Origin: Chloroflexota bacterium | GTDB lineage: Bacteria > Chloroflexota > Anaerolineae > Aggregatilineales > Phototrophicaceae | NCBI GenBank assembly: GCA_026708115.1 | Contig: JAPOVL010000027.1 | Location: 36,244 to 100,243 of the forward strand | Direction: 5' to 3' | Length of the DNA: 64,000 nt | Part shown: piece after piece, positions 18,174 to 27,308 of the stretch | Numbering within the stretch: the first letter of the stretch is position 1 | Layout of the letters: each line of letters starts with the position of its first letter | Program-made: the position numbers and the translations under genes | Notes under the pieces: generated by a model | Told to the model about the DNA's origin: nothing | Database searches by the model: none | What the model saw: the letters and a program-made list of their open reading frames with translations, nothing else

Positions 18174-19144
18174 ACATGTCCGCGCGGCTCTTTGGCGGGC
18201 TGTCCGATTCGCAGCGTCTGTTTCTGCGGCGCTATGGGCCGATCTTCGCAGTATACGGGTTCATTATCGTCCTGTTCATCATTGGCGCCACGCAGTCCGA
18301 GCGCTTCCTGACTGTGCGCAACCTGACGAATGTGGCGCGACAGTCCGCTTTTCTAGGCATCGTCGCCTTGGGTCAAATGCTTGTCATCTTGACCGCCGGC
18401 ATTGACCTTTCGGTCGGCTCGCTGGTGAAGCTGTCGATTTTGATTTCAGCCATCGTGATGAATGGCGAAAGCGCCAACCAGGGAGCGGCCATTATCGCAA
18501 CACTGGGCTTGGGACTTCTGGTTGGCCTGGTTCATGGCTTCCTTGTCAATGAAGTGAAGATCGCGCCCTTCATTGTCACGTTGGCTTCGCTGGGCATATT
18601 GCGCGGCATCAGCCTCAGCATTTCCACATCACCGGTTGGCAAAGCCAGCCGAGAATTCATCATGTTTTATGTGCAGAAGGTTGGCCCCATTCCAGTCATC
18701 GCAATTATGTTTGCTGTCCTGCTAGTATTGACCTGGCTATTGCTGCGCTACACAGTATTCGGCAAATATCTTTTCGCCATCGGCGGCAACGAGGAAGTGG
18801 CACATCTATCCGGTGTGCCAGTCAAACTGGTGCGCTACGGCGTGTATGTCATTTGTTCTGTCACGGCATCGATTACCGGTTTGCTTTGGCTTTCGCGCAT
18901 GGGAGTCGGCGATCCAGCCATCGGCGATGGGATTGAATTGCAGGCGATCACGGCGGTGATCATCGGCGGCACCAGCCTTTTCGGCGGCCGTGGAACGGTG
19001 ATAGGTACGCTCGGCGGCGTGCTGCTTTTGGGCATTACCGCCAATCTGCTGGTGATGCTGGGCGTGAACCAGTTCGTTCAGGGTTTGATCCAGGGCATCA
19101 TCATTGTCGCTGCTGTGGCCATTTACAAACAAGAAGGGGATTAG
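18170..19144 (+). CDS. Ribose-type ABC transporter permease, second copy
   Basis: 324-residue RbsC-like membrane protein. GQMLVILTAGIDLSVGS and GGTSLFGGRGTVIGTLGG mark the family. It differs clearly from the first permease at 14340. It is translationally coupled to the ATPase (ATGA overlap). The aminotransferase gene begins two bases after its stop, so the operon continues. Confidence 0.92.
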   Translation: MNMSARLFGGLSDSQRLFLRRYGPIFAVYGFIIVLFIIGATQSERFLTVRNLTNVARQSAFLGIVALGQMLVILTAGIDLSVGSLVKLSILISAIVMNGESANQGAAIIATLGLGLLVGLVHGFLVNEVKIAPFIVTLASLGILRGISLSISTSPVGKASREFIMFYVQKVGPIPVIAIMFAVLLVLTWLLLRYTVFGKYLFAIGGNEEVAHLSGVPVKLVRYGVYVICSVTASITGLLWLSRMGVGDPAIGDGIELQAITAVIIGGTSLFGGRGTVIGTLGGVLLLGITANLLVMLGVNQFVQGLIQGIIIVAAVAIYKQEGD

Positions 19145-19146
19145 GC

Positions 19147-20310
19147 TTGACGACTCAAATACGCGCTTCACGTCCCTCCGTCAATGCGCTCGAACCGAGC
19201 TTGATTCGTAAAGTGGCCAATGCCGCAATCGGAAAAACAGATGTCATTCCATTGTGGTTTGGCGAGCCCGACAAGCCAACACCACAATTTATACGGGAAG
19301 CGGCCAAGGACGCGATCGACGAGGGGCAGACCTTTTATCAGCCCAATTTGGGCATCGTCGAATTGCGCGAAGCCCTAGCAACCTACACAAATGGCTTGTA
19401 CGGAACGGACCTCACTCTCGACAATATCGCGGTTACGCCTTCGGGCATGACTGCCTTGTCGGTCGTGCTGCAGTGCATTGTGGCCGAGGGAGATACAGTG
19501 GTGATTCCTTCGCCGGTCTGGCCCAACTTGCCTTCCGCGGCCCGGATTCTTGGGGCCGACATAGAGCGCGTTTCGCTGCGGCCCGCGGCGGGGAAATGGC
19601 AGCTTGATTTGGATGAGTTGTTCGATGCTTGTGGCGCAAATACGCGCGCTATGTTAATCAACTCGCCCAATAATCCGACTGGTTGGATGCTCGAGGACAA
19701 TGAACAGCGGGAGATTCTGGACTTTTGCCGCGAGCGAGACATCTGGTTGATCGCCGACGAAGTATACAATCGCATCGTCTATGATCGCAGTTGCGCGCCG
19801 AGTTTTGTCGACAAGGTCAGCGACGAAGACAAATATCTGATCGTCAACAGCTTTTCGAAATCGTGGGCTATGACAGGCTGGCGCTTGGGCTGGATTACGG
19901 CGCCTGCCGCGCTGATTTCGGCAGTGGAAATGGTGACCGAGTACAATTTTTCGAGCATATTTTCGCCCACGCAGATCGCCGGGATCACGGCGCTTGAGCA
20001 AGGCGAAGAGTTTATTCGCTCTTCGACAGCGCGCTATCGTGCGGCGCTTGACTTGTTGGCCGATTATATGGCCGCATTGCCCCGCGTCAGCTTGCCGGCG
20101 CCACAGGCGGCCTTCTACGCTTTTTTCACCGTCGAAGGCATGGGAGACAGTTATTCCTTCGCGCTAGATGTCTTGGAGAAGGCCAGCGTCGGCTTGGCGC
20201 CGGGGGCGGCGTTTGGCCCGCAGGGAGAAGGCTACCTGCGCCTGTGCTTTGCTGTCGAGATTGACTTGTTGGAGCGGGCGCTCTGCCAGATGCGACCGCT
20301 GCTGATATGA
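19147..20310 (+). CDS. Class I/II PLP-dependent aminotransferase
   Basis: 387 residues, fold type I. The Schiff-base Lys is in NSFSKSWAMTGWRLGW, NSPNNPTG is the conserved substrate-side motif, and the sequence PLWFGEPDKPTP resembles aspartate-type aminotransferases. The only start that fits is TTG at 19147, two bases after the permease stop, implying translational coupling. The link with the ribose-type ABC genes suggests that the imported compound is an amino acid derivative or keto sugar rather than plain ribose, but the substrate is unknown. Cytosolic; no signal peptide. Confidence 0.88.
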   Translation: MTTQIRASRPSVNALEPSLIRKVANAAIGKTDVIPLWFGEPDKPTPQFIREAAKDAIDEGQTFYQPNLGIVELREALATYTNGLYGTDLTLDNIAVTPSGMTALSVVLQCIVAEGDTVVIPSPVWPNLPSAARILGADIERVSLRPAAGKWQLDLDELFDACGANTRAMLINSPNNPTGWMLEDNEQREILDFCRERDIWLIADEVYNRIVYDRSCAPSFVDKVSDEDKYLIVNSFSKSWAMTGWRLGWITAPAALISAVEMVTEYNFSSIFSPTQIAGITALEQGEEFIRSSTARYRAALDLLADYMAALPRVSLPAPQAAFYAFFTVEGMGDSYSFALDVLEKASVGLAPGAAFGPQGEGYLRLCFAVEIDLLERALCQMRPLLI

Positions 20311-20325
20311 CCCGGCGAGCTTGGG

Positions 20326-21399
20326 TCAGTCCCAAGCTGCGACCAAGAGCCGCAGCCAGTTTTTGTACATGATGTTTTCAATATCCCCCTCGCTGTAACC
20401 GCGTGTGGCGAGCTTGGCGGGGAGTTGCTGCAAATCGGCGATCGTGTCGAGATCGCAAGGGGATTGATCGCGGCCGAAGCCACCGTCCAGATCCGTGCCG
20501 ATAGCGGCGTGGCGGCTGCTCCCGGCCAGTTGACAGACGTGGTCGATATGGTCGATGACATGATCTGTGAAGACGTCTTGATTGCTGCCGCCCTTGATGA
20601 AGCCCGGTTTCAGCATCCAGATGTCGAAGGCTGCGCCGATAACCCCATCTCGTTCGATGATCAGTTTTAGTTGCTCGTCGCTGAATTGACGCTGGTGCGG
20701 CACGAGCGCCCGGCAGTTGTTGTGGCTGGCCAGGACCATGCCGTCGTAGATGTTCACAGCCTGCCAAAACGCTTGATCGGAAAAATGCGTCAAATCGAGC
20801 AGCATGCCAAGACGCGTCATCTCTTCCAACAGTGGTTTGCCGAGCTTCGTGAGTCCCAATTCTGTGCCGGTTCCGCCGGCATATCGTCCTCTGCCGTAAT
20901 GGGTGGGCCCCAGCAAGCGCAGCCCGGCATCCCACCAGTCTTGAAGTTGAGCCGGGTCGCGGATCGGATCGGCGCCTTCCATGCTGAGCACAAAGCCCAG
21001 CGGCGGCGCATTGTTGGCGTCGCCATCGTTATGCTCCCAGGTCTCCCAGGCTTGGATATGGGCCGTCAATCCGGCTTTATCGACGAGGATACGCACATGT
21101 TCGCCGCGTTCCAAGGCGCGATAGTAGGCGAGTTGACCCTGGGCGATTCCGTAGGCCTGAGCTTGTGATCCGTAGTCTAGATGGGGCAGGGCCGTGCCGG
21201 TGGATCGTGCAAGCATGGTGGCGAAGCTGAGGGCAACGCGCCCGCGTCGCAGCTCTGGCAGCGCAACTGTGTTTTGGGCGCGTCCCTTGCCGGGTATACG
21301 CCCTTCCTCGGCGCGAATGGTGTAGACAGAATCAAGCAGGTTCCGGTTCCAGCCCAAGGCGTTCCAGGACAGATCAAGATGCGCGTCAACGATCAACAT
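20326..21399 (-). CDS. Membrane dipeptidase-type hydrolase (peptidase M19)
   Basis: 357 residues, typical for renal-dipeptidase-family zinc enzymes. His7 and Asp9 (DAHLDL), the bridging Glu in SMEGADPI, and His residues in ASHNNCRALVPHQRQ and GTDLDGGFG are all present. Family members cleave L-D or L-L dipeptides and some beta-lactams. No signal peptide is visible, so it is probably cytosolic. It is convergent with the aminotransferase and 48 bases downstream of the D-serine dehydratase-like gene. The pairing suggests processing of D-amino-acid-containing peptides (inference). Confidence 0.87.
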   Translation of the reverse strand: MLIVDAHLDLSWNALGWNRNLLDSVYTIRAEEGRIPGKGRAQNTVALPELRRGRVALSFATMLARSTGTALPHLDYGSQAQAYGIAQGQLAYYRALERGEHVRILVDKAGLTAHIQAWETWEHNDGDANNAPPLGFVLSMEGADPIRDPAQLQDWWDAGLRLLGPTHYGRGRYAGGTGTELGLTKLGKPLLEEMTRLGMLLDLTHFSDQAFWQAVNIYDGMVLASHNNCRALVPHQRQFSDEQLKLIIERDGVIGAAFDIWMLKPGFIKGGSNQDVFTDHVIDHIDHVCQLAGSSRHAAIGTDLDGGFGRDQSPCDLDTIADLQQLPAKLATRGYSEGDIENIMYKNWLRLLVAAWD

Positions 21400-21447
21400 G
21401 GGCTGATTCTTTGTTATGCGTGTCAGGCAACGAACAGAAAGAAGCGA

Positions 21448-22500
21448 TCACCAGACCATTCCACGGGCTGCTACATCCCAGACTTCTTCGATCTGGTCTC
21501 CTCGCAGACCAAAAAGTTGGTTATGCAGATTGGTTATGACGCAGGTGTGCACGGGAATGATATGCACGATATCGCCAACTTGGGGTTGATGGCCGCAGGC
21601 GGTGAAATCGACGTAGCCGTGTTCTTCGTTGACCTTGTATATGCGCGCGTCGGGATACTCTGTGATATAGCCGAAGCAGCCGTCCACCGTCTCCGAGTGT
21701 ATAGATTTGCTGCCGCCATCTAGGATCACGCGGTTTGGCTCGTTGGCGCTGACGACAGTGGCGCGGATGCGCATGGCGCAGTTGTCGAAAGTCGTCATGC
21801 CGCCGGAGACGCTGCCCCAATCCCAGAAGATGTAGGTGCCGACGCGCATTTCGGTCAACTCCGGAATCAAGTGTGATTCCAATATGGCGCCGCTGCCGCC
21901 CCCGCTAACGGTCGCTACCTCGATTTCCGCATCTTTCAGCAACTGTAAGGTCGACTGTAGACGTGGCCGAATGGCGGCGTCGGATGGATAGATCATCAGG
22001 CCGGCAAAGCGAAGATTGTCGGCCTTGATGATCTGCTTCGCCAATGCCAGGGCTGCTTCCGGCGTGGTGCCAGTGCGGTTATGGAGCGAGACCAACTCCA
22101 CCATCACGCTTAATTCGGCATGGGCTTCTTGCACGGCCCTGGCGATGCCATCCAACACGGCTTGGCTATCCACCGTGACTGTCACATTCCCGCGCTTTGC
22201 CAATTGCGCGAGGCGCCTGGTCTTGGCGGCGCCCACGATATTGTAGGGAATCTGAATGTCCTTGATCCCGGCATCCGCGAAGACTTCTGCCTCGCTGACT
22301 TTTTGGCAGGCGATGCCGACTGCGCCGGCTTCCAGTTGGCGGCGCGCGATATCCGGAATCTTGTGCGTCTTGATATGGGGACGGAAATGAATGCCAAGGT
22401 CGTCGCAGCGCTTCTGCATGGCTGCGATGTTGCGCTCCATCAGATCGAGATCGATCAGGATGCTGGGTGTTTCGAGGTCCTGTACCGTTTTGAATTCCAT
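21448..22500 (-). CDS. D-serine dehydratase / D-threonine aldolase-like PLP enzyme
   Basis: 350 residues of the fold-type III (alanine racemase barrel) DSD1 family. The PLP lysine is in RPHIKTHK (about residues 40-47). The C-terminal IPVHTCVITNLH carries the His and Cys that bind the catalytic zinc in known D-serine dehydratases, and CGHQPQVGDIVHIIP matches the same domain. The likely reaction is deamination of D-serine to pyruvate or cleavage of beta-hydroxy D-amino acids. Its own upstream region (22501-22724) holds no gene and no promoter that I trust. Confidence 0.87.
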   Translation of the reverse strand: MEFKTVQDLETPSILIDLDLMERNIAAMQKRCDDLGIHFRPHIKTHKIPDIARRQLEAGAVGIACQKVSEAEVFADAGIKDIQIPYNIVGAAKTRRLAQLAKRGNVTVTVDSQAVLDGIARAVQEAHAELSVMVELVSLHNRTGTTPEAALALAKQIIKADNLRFAGLMIYPSDAAIRPRLQSTLQLLKDAEIEVATVSGGGSGAILESHLIPELTEMRVGTYIFWDWGSVSGGMTTFDNCAMRIRATVVSANEPNRVILDGGSKSIHSETVDGCFGYITEYPDARIYKVNEEHGYVDFTACGHQPQVGDIVHIIPVHTCVITNLHNQLFGLRGDQIEEVWDVAARGMVW

Positions 22501-22724
22501 TGGTCTCCAAATCCGTACGTTTGAGTAATTCTATCGTCCGAGCTTAGCTGACAGAACTGCAAAATGCAACTCAACCCGGTCCTGGATCATGAAGAGCAAA
22601 ATGTGTAATCAGGTCGCGAAAGACCCATTCGATTATGTTGGAGTCCTCGTTTCGTGGTTTGCATGGGCTTGCGTGACCGGTCAAGCATCAAAAGGGATAA
22701 TTGTCAAATCTGGCACAATGCAGG

Positions 22725-24347
22725 CTAGCTATCGTCCCAGATACTGCGCATTTGCCAAGCGTCCAGTCTGGTGACCGTCGTCGACAGGCCTTGGGACCGC
22801 AGCGAGACGCCCAGGCTATCCTCTCGGCCGGGATACACCCTCGTTGCTAGGCATTGTCTGCCGTTGACGAAAACTTCGACTACGCTGCGATCGACAAATA
22901 CGCGCAATTGCAGGGGCTCGTCGGGCGCGAGGTAGACGGGCGCGGATTCTGGCGCGCGCGAAAGCGCATCCGGCAGGGTCGATGCGTAGGATGTGTCGAT
23001 CGTGATCACGCTTTCGTAACGCTCCGGCAGCTTTTGCATGGCGACCGAGCTGGCGTTCATGGCTGCGGTTTTGGACAGCCGCTGCCTGTAACGGCGTCCG
23101 CGATGTTTGTAAAAGGCGATGCGCGTGAACTCCTCGCGGTTGGGCGAGCGCAGCACGTTCAATTCGACCAGGGGCGCGTCGCCGGGGTCCAGCTCCAGCG
23201 ACAGTTCCATGGCATTGCCCTGAACCCCGTCCAATACGACTTCCTGGTTGGCGGGAAGCGCCATAGGTCCCAGCTGCCGATGTTCATGGCGCAGCGACTC
23301 GATGTCGCCGGCAGGCGCTGTGAGCAAGCGCTTGTCTTGGTCAAGGGTGAGCAGGCGCGGCAGGGTCATAATCTGGTTCCAGCCGCGCGTCGGCATGCCC
23401 TGGTTCATGTTGAAGATGACGATGACGCCGCCCTTGCCATCGGGCGTGGCCGAGGGCGCGTGGACGCCCGATGGCGTCGAGGGCCCGAAGTTGAACAAGC
23501 CGCCGTCGGTGACGACGAATTTGTCGCGATCCTGGTCATAGTCGCCCAGCAGGTACTGCCCGCCGGTCATATGGCTGTAGATGAGCAAGATATGCTTGTC
23601 ATCGCCGATAGGCCAGAAATAGGGGCAAGCGCCATCGTCGCCGACCACCGTGTATTGGTCGTTCTCGACAAAAGGATGCAGATAATCCCAATGTTCCAGA
23701 TCGGCGGATCGGAAGAGAAAGTTGGCGCGGATTTGCTTGCGGTCCGGTCCTGCGGGCAAGGTGCCGCCGGACAAGGCATAATAGAATCCGCCTTTCTGCC
23801 ATATGCAGGGGTCGAAGACGGTGTAGGGCAGGGGCGGGTCGCCTGCTTTTGCCATCGGGATGACGGCGCCGTCCCCGACCTTTTCCCAGTTCAGCAGGAG
23901 CGGGTCCGAGGAGGTGGCGACCATATTTCCGATCTTGGTCCCGTGATAGATGGCGATGACGCGGTCGTCCTCTACCAGCGCGGAACCCGAGTAGCAGCAT
24001 TCTTCCGGGTGGGGATAGATCGCGTAGGGCAAATCGCGCCAGCGGATCAAGTCGTCGCTGATGGCGTGCCCCCAATGCTGACGACTATCTTCGGGGGGAT
24101 AGGCTTGGTAAAACAGATGCCAGCGCCCTCGCCAAAAGCAGAGTCCATTGGGGTCGTTCAAGGTACTTTCGGGATTGACGTAGTGATAAAGCGGGCGATG
24201 GGGGTCCGCAGCGAGTTTACTGCGCGATTCGTCAAAGCGCTTAAGCAGGGGATTGTTGCGCAGTTGCTGCTCTTGCGCGGCTAGGTTGTCGGCAAAGCTA
24301 TAACGGGGCACGGCCGACGTGTAATCTGGCCAGTTATCTGTTTTCAC
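22725..24347 (-). CDS. GH32 family protein with altered acid/base motif
   Basis: 540 residues with the GH32 five-bladed propeller followed by a C-terminal beta-sandwich. The nucleophile motif is present (STLNDPNG), as are CYSGSA and a modified RDP motif (TVFDPCIW, Asp kept, Arg lost). In the third motif, normally EC, the sequence is GDDGACPYF: the general acid/base Glu is replaced by Ala, with two Asp three to four residues before. The protein may use another acid, be a weak enzyme, or bind fructans without cleaving them. GTG start at 24347 with AAAGAG upstream. No signal peptide. Confidence 0.85.
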   Translation of the reverse strand: MKTDNWPDYTSAVPRYSFADNLAAQEQQLRNNPLLKRFDESRSKLAADPHRPLYHYVNPESTLNDPNGLCFWRGRWHLFYQAYPPEDSRQHWGHAISDDLIRWRDLPYAIYPHPEECCYSGSALVEDDRVIAIYHGTKIGNMVATSSDPLLLNWEKVGDGAVIPMAKAGDPPLPYTVFDPCIWQKGGFYYALSGGTLPAGPDRKQIRANFLFRSADLEHWDYLHPFVENDQYTVVGDDGACPYFWPIGDDKHILLIYSHMTGGQYLLGDYDQDRDKFVVTDGGLFNFGPSTPSGVHAPSATPDGKGGVIVIFNMNQGMPTRGWNQIMTLPRLLTLDQDKRLLTAPAGDIESLRHEHRQLGPMALPANQEVVLDGVQGNAMELSLELDPGDAPLVELNVLRSPNREEFTRIAFYKHRGRRYRQRLSKTAAMNASSVAMQKLPERYESVITIDTSYASTLPDALSRAPESAPVYLAPDEPLQLRVFVDRSVVEVFVNGRQCLATRVYPGREDSLGVSLRSQGLSTTVTRLDAWQMRSIWDDS

Positions 24348-24420
24348 AATTATTCTCTTTCCGTATATGGTTTGGACAAGGCCTCAATTATTGTGTGCCA
24401 AATGCGCCCACGCAACTTGG

Positions 24421-25176
24421 CTAATGCGTCGTATAACCACCGTCGACAACGATCGCGGTGCCGGTGATGTAGCCGGCGTCGTCGGATGCCAGGAAGGCGG
24501 CGACGCTGGCGATTTCTTCCGGCTGCCCGCGCCGGGCCAGCGGGACTTTTTGCAGGAAGGCCTCGTGCACGTCCTCGGGCACCTGTTCGTTCGCCGGTGT
24601 ATCAATGGTGCCGGGGAGAATGGCAACGACGCGGATCCGCGGCGCCAGCTCCAGCGACAGCGCGCGCGTCAATGACAGGACACCGCCTTTGGACGCTTGA
24701 TAAGCGGCGCTGCCGGTCAAACCGACAATGCTGTGCACGGAGGCCGTATTCAAGATGACCCCGGCCTTGCTTTTCATAAGCTGCGGTATCGCCAGTTTGC
24801 TGGCCTGCCAGACCGGGCGCAGGGTCACGTCAATGGTTCGCTGCCAGTCGTCGGCCGTCGTATCCAGCGCCGTCGCGCCGCGCGCCCAGAAGGCGTTGTT
24901 ATGCAGAATGTCCAGCCCGCCGTAGGCTGTCACGGCGCAGTCGATCATTCTCATCAGGTCGCTTTCCAGGCTCACATCGACTTCTACGAAGCGCGCCTCT
25001 CCACCAGCGCTGTGGATTTCGGCGGCGCAGTCTTCTCCTCGGGAGACATCAATATCGGCGATTACAACCTGGGCGCCTTCTCGGGCGAAGCGCAATGCGG
25101 TCGCGCGGCCGATACCGGATGCCGCGCCGGTGATGATGGCAGTTCTACCCTCCAGCCTCATCGCGAGATTCGTCAC
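24421..25176 (-). CDS. Short-chain dehydrogenase/reductase (SDR)
   Basis: 251 residues from a GTG at 25176 that has AGGAG six bases upstream; ATG five codons later is the alternative. The NAD(P) motif TGAASGIG is near residue 17, Asp in VIADID suggests NAD preference, and the catalytic Ser (NTASVHS) and YQASK are present. The C terminus [19 protein letters not shown] is typical of classical SDRs. It lies 26 bases after the MBL hydrolase gene and 73 before the GH32 gene, which suggests one operon. The substrate is unknown, possibly a sugar or hydroxy acid. Confidence 0.9.
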   Translation of the reverse strand: MTNLAMRLEGRTAIITGAASGIGRATALRFAREGAQVVIADIDVSRGEDCAAEIHSAGGEARFVEVDVSLESDLMRMIDCAVTAYGGLDILHNNAFWARGATALDTTADDWQRTIDVTLRPVWQASKLAIPQLMKSKAGVILNTASVHSIVGLTGSAAYQASKGGVLSLTRALSLELAPRIRVVAILPGTIDTPANEQVPEDVHEAFLQKVPLARRGQPEEIASVAAFLASDDAGYITGTAIVVDGGYTTH

Positions 25177-25202
25177 GCTTCGCTCCTGTCCCTGGTTCGA
25201 GC

Positions 25203-26069
25203 TTAGGACTCCTGTCCCGGGTACGATTCGAAGCGCCAGCCGCCTACGTCCTCGCGCACATAACCGAGACCGGGGAAGGGAAAATGGAAGCCGTGAATGA
25301 GCGCGTTCCGCTCGGCGGCGCGTCTCAACAGCAGCCGGCGCGTTGCGATGCCCCTTTCCGGCAATTCGTCCCAAGCGGGGCGCCAGGTGGTGTTTTCGAT
25401 ATGAATTGGCAGATCCATGGTGTCGGCGACGCAGATGAGCGTAGCGCCGCCGGAGTTGGCCTCGACGGAAATATGGTTGCGGGTATGGCCGGGCGTGGCG
25501 ATGCTGCGGATGCCGGGGGCAATCTCGTCGCCCGCTTTGATCAACTCCAGTTGGGGCGCGATCGCTTTCAGGCAATGCCGGGCGAAGCGGATGTCCTCGG
25601 CATGCGCCATCCTAGCGATCTCTTCATCGCCCAGGTTGACCCAGTACTCCCATTCTCCGCGGACCATCACGTGTTTGGCCTTGGGGAAGATCATGGCATC
25701 GTCCTGGGCGACGCCGCCGCAGACGTGATCGCGATGACCGTGGGTGAGGACGACGATGTCGATATCGCCGGGATGGTATCCCGCGCTTTTAAGACCAGTC
25801 GTCAAGAGTCCCAGGTGCGGATCGAAAAATGGTCCGCCGCCGCTGTCGATCAAGATGCGCGCATCGCCCGTATCGATCAAGAGGCAATTGCATTGCAAGT
25901 CGTAATGATCGGGAGAGATGTCATGCGACTGGAAGGCGAGCGCCAGTTCGGCATCTGACGATCCGGCGAAAAACGTTGGCAGCAAGTCAGCGTCAATCGG
26001 CTGAATGCCGTCGCTGATCGAGACGCACTTGTATTGACCGATATCGAAGGAAAATGTTCTGGCACTCAC
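25203..26069 (-). CDS. MBL-fold metallo-hydrolase (AHL-lactonase-like)
   Basis: 288 residues from GTG 26069, selected because AAGGAG lies seven bases upstream; a longer reading frame to 26186 runs into repeat DNA. The metal motif [10 protein letters not shown] (HxHxDH) is at about residue 110, a further His is in TPGHTRNH and an Asp in CVADTMD. The fold and the N-terminal [14 protein letters not shown] resemble N-acyl homoserine lactonase/quorum-quenching and related MBL lactonases; a sugar lactonase role next to the SDR is an attractive guess. No signal peptide. Confidence 0.86.
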   Translation of the reverse strand: MSARTFSFDIGQYKCVSISDGIQPIDADLLPTFFAGSSDAELALAFQSHDISPDHYDLQCNCLLIDTGDARILIDSGGGPFFDPHLGLLTTGLKSAGYHPGDIDIVVLTHGHRDHVCGGVAQDDAMIFPKAKHVMVRGEWEYWVNLGDEEIARMAHAEDIRFARHCLKAIAPQLELIKAGDEIAPGIRSIATPGHTRNHISVEANSGGATLICVADTMDLPIHIENTTWRPAWDELPERGIATRRLLLRRAAERNALIHGFHFPFPGLGYVREDVGGWRFESYPGQES

Positions 26070-26200
26070 TGAAGCGCTCCTTCTGTGGCGGCTGATGCCG
26101 TCCTGTATTGAGCTAGAACTCAGTAGTGTATCCTTTTCGGTTGAAACACTTCGTAGCCGGTCCTCGACATGGTATCCTTGCCCCAAAATACCAAGGATCT

Positions 26201-26301
26201 GGTAGGGGCGACTCGCTGAGTCGCCCGATTCTCACTCGGTTTCTACGCGTCGGGCGATCCAGCGGGTCGCGTAGACACTGACCTTCAATCGCCCCTACCG
26301 G
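26201..26301. repeat. Intergenic repeat: GTAGGGGCGA palindrome copy
   Basis: Positions 26201-26228 are identical to 63107-63134 (28 bases) and contain the palindrome CGACTCGCTGAGTCG. Positions 26264-26283 are the exact reverse complement of 63755-63774 (20 bases). The outer parts (GGTAGGGGCGA near 26201, CGCCCCTACC near 26291) are inverted relative to each other, so the whole unit can fold. It lies in the 280-base gap between the MBL hydrolase start and the propeller gene, which holds no gene. Confidence 0.75.
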
Positions 26302-26349
26302 CTGTCAGGTAGTTGTTGCTCTCAATTTCAACCGAACTCGATTCACTAC

Positions 26350-27300
26350 CTAAACCTCGTATTTGACAATTCCTTTGCCAGTCAGAGCGAGGAACATGGC
26401 CTTGCCTCCGCAATCGGGAATCAAGATCGCAGTGGGCGGGACTGCCGCCTCGACAAGAGTATCCCAGTTTTGCCCGGCATCGCGGGATCTCAAAACGCCG
26501 TCGTCTGAAAGCGCATAAATCTCGCCGCCGCCATCAGGCTGGCACAAAACCTGCAATTGATTGACCGACCCGGGCAGCGCGTCGGGCGCCGTTCGTTCCC
26601 AGCTTGCGCCGTCATCGCCGGAGATGAAAAGGCCGTTGTCTTCGGTTCCGGCCAAGAGCAACATCTCATCCTTGCCGGCTGCATATGCCAGGCTCAATAC
26701 CGGCGCGAATTGGCTTGGGAATCCGCATTCTCGCCAAGCGCGGCCGCCGTTGGTGCTGCGGTACAAGCCCGTATCGGTACCGGCGAAGATGGTCTCGTCT
26801 TCCCCCAAATGTGGCGAAGCTGCCAGGCAAAGAACGGCCAGGTCGAACAATCCGAAGTTCCAGGGCTGCCAATTCCGGCCGCGATCGGTCGACGAGAATA
26901 TGCCGTCTTCCATGGTTCCGGCCAGCATCAGCCCGTCCCGGGCGAAATCTGGAGAGATGGCCAGCGCCGTGAAGAGTGGAGGCGGGGCGGGGAACTTGGC
27001 GGCGAACCAGGTATCGCCGCCGTCGCTGGATCGCAGAATGCCGCCCTTGACCGCAGCAAACAGGGTTCGGTCTTGGGCAGAGGCCGGCGATAGCGCGACG
27101 GCCGTCACGGCCATTTGCTGGAGCGGTTCCTCGGTGACGCGCAGCAGTTCCCAGGTCTCGCCGCCGTCTGTTGAACGATACAAGCCCAGTGATGTCGCGG
27201 CGAAGCATAGGCCGTCTTTGGCGAACCCCGGCGACGCCGCCAGCGCGTAGGCAGTTTCGTCGGAGCCGGTGAATTCCAGGCTGATTGCTTCAGCTCGCAT
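26350..27300 (-). CDS. BNR/sortilin-like beta-propeller protein
   Basis: 316 residues built almost wholly of BNR repeats. Six Asp-box motifs are seen: STDGGETW, SSDGGDTW, STDRGRNW, STNGGRAW, SGDDGASW and SRDAGQNW, spaced roughly 45-50 residues apart, giving a six- or seven-bladed propeller. There is no signal peptide, which is unusual because most bacterial BNR proteins are exported. No sialidase catalytic residues can be recognised, so a binding role is likelier. It starts 8 bases after the stop of the chaperonin gene and is probably made from the same mRNA. Confidence 0.82.
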   Translation of the reverse strand: MRAEAISLEFTGSDETAYALAASPGFAKDGLCFAATSLGLYRSTDGGETWELLRVTEEPLQQMAVTAVALSPASAQDRTLFAAVKGGILRSSDGGDTWFAAKFPAPPPLFTALAISPDFARDGLMLAGTMEDGIFSSTDRGRNWQPWNFGLFDLAVLCLAASPHLGEDETIFAGTDTGLYRSTNGGRAWRECGFPSQFAPVLSLAYAAGKDEMLLLAGTEDNGLFISGDDGASWERTAPDALPGSVNQLQVLCQPDGGGEIYALSDDGVLRSRDAGQNWDTLVEAAVPPTAILIPDCGGKAMFLALTGKGIVKYEV

Positions 27301-27308
27301 GGGTCATC

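Noticed and set aside
22854..24284. Long open frame opposite to the GH32 gene (476 residues)
   Set aside because: Antisense shadow; the GH32 motifs are unambiguous on the other strand.
24421..25575. A longer 384-residue reading of the SDR gene
   Set aside because: The first ~130 residues overlap the MBL hydrolase gene in another frame and are Arg/Pro-rich antisense-like sequence; a GTG with a good ribosome site at 25176 begins the recognisable SDR.
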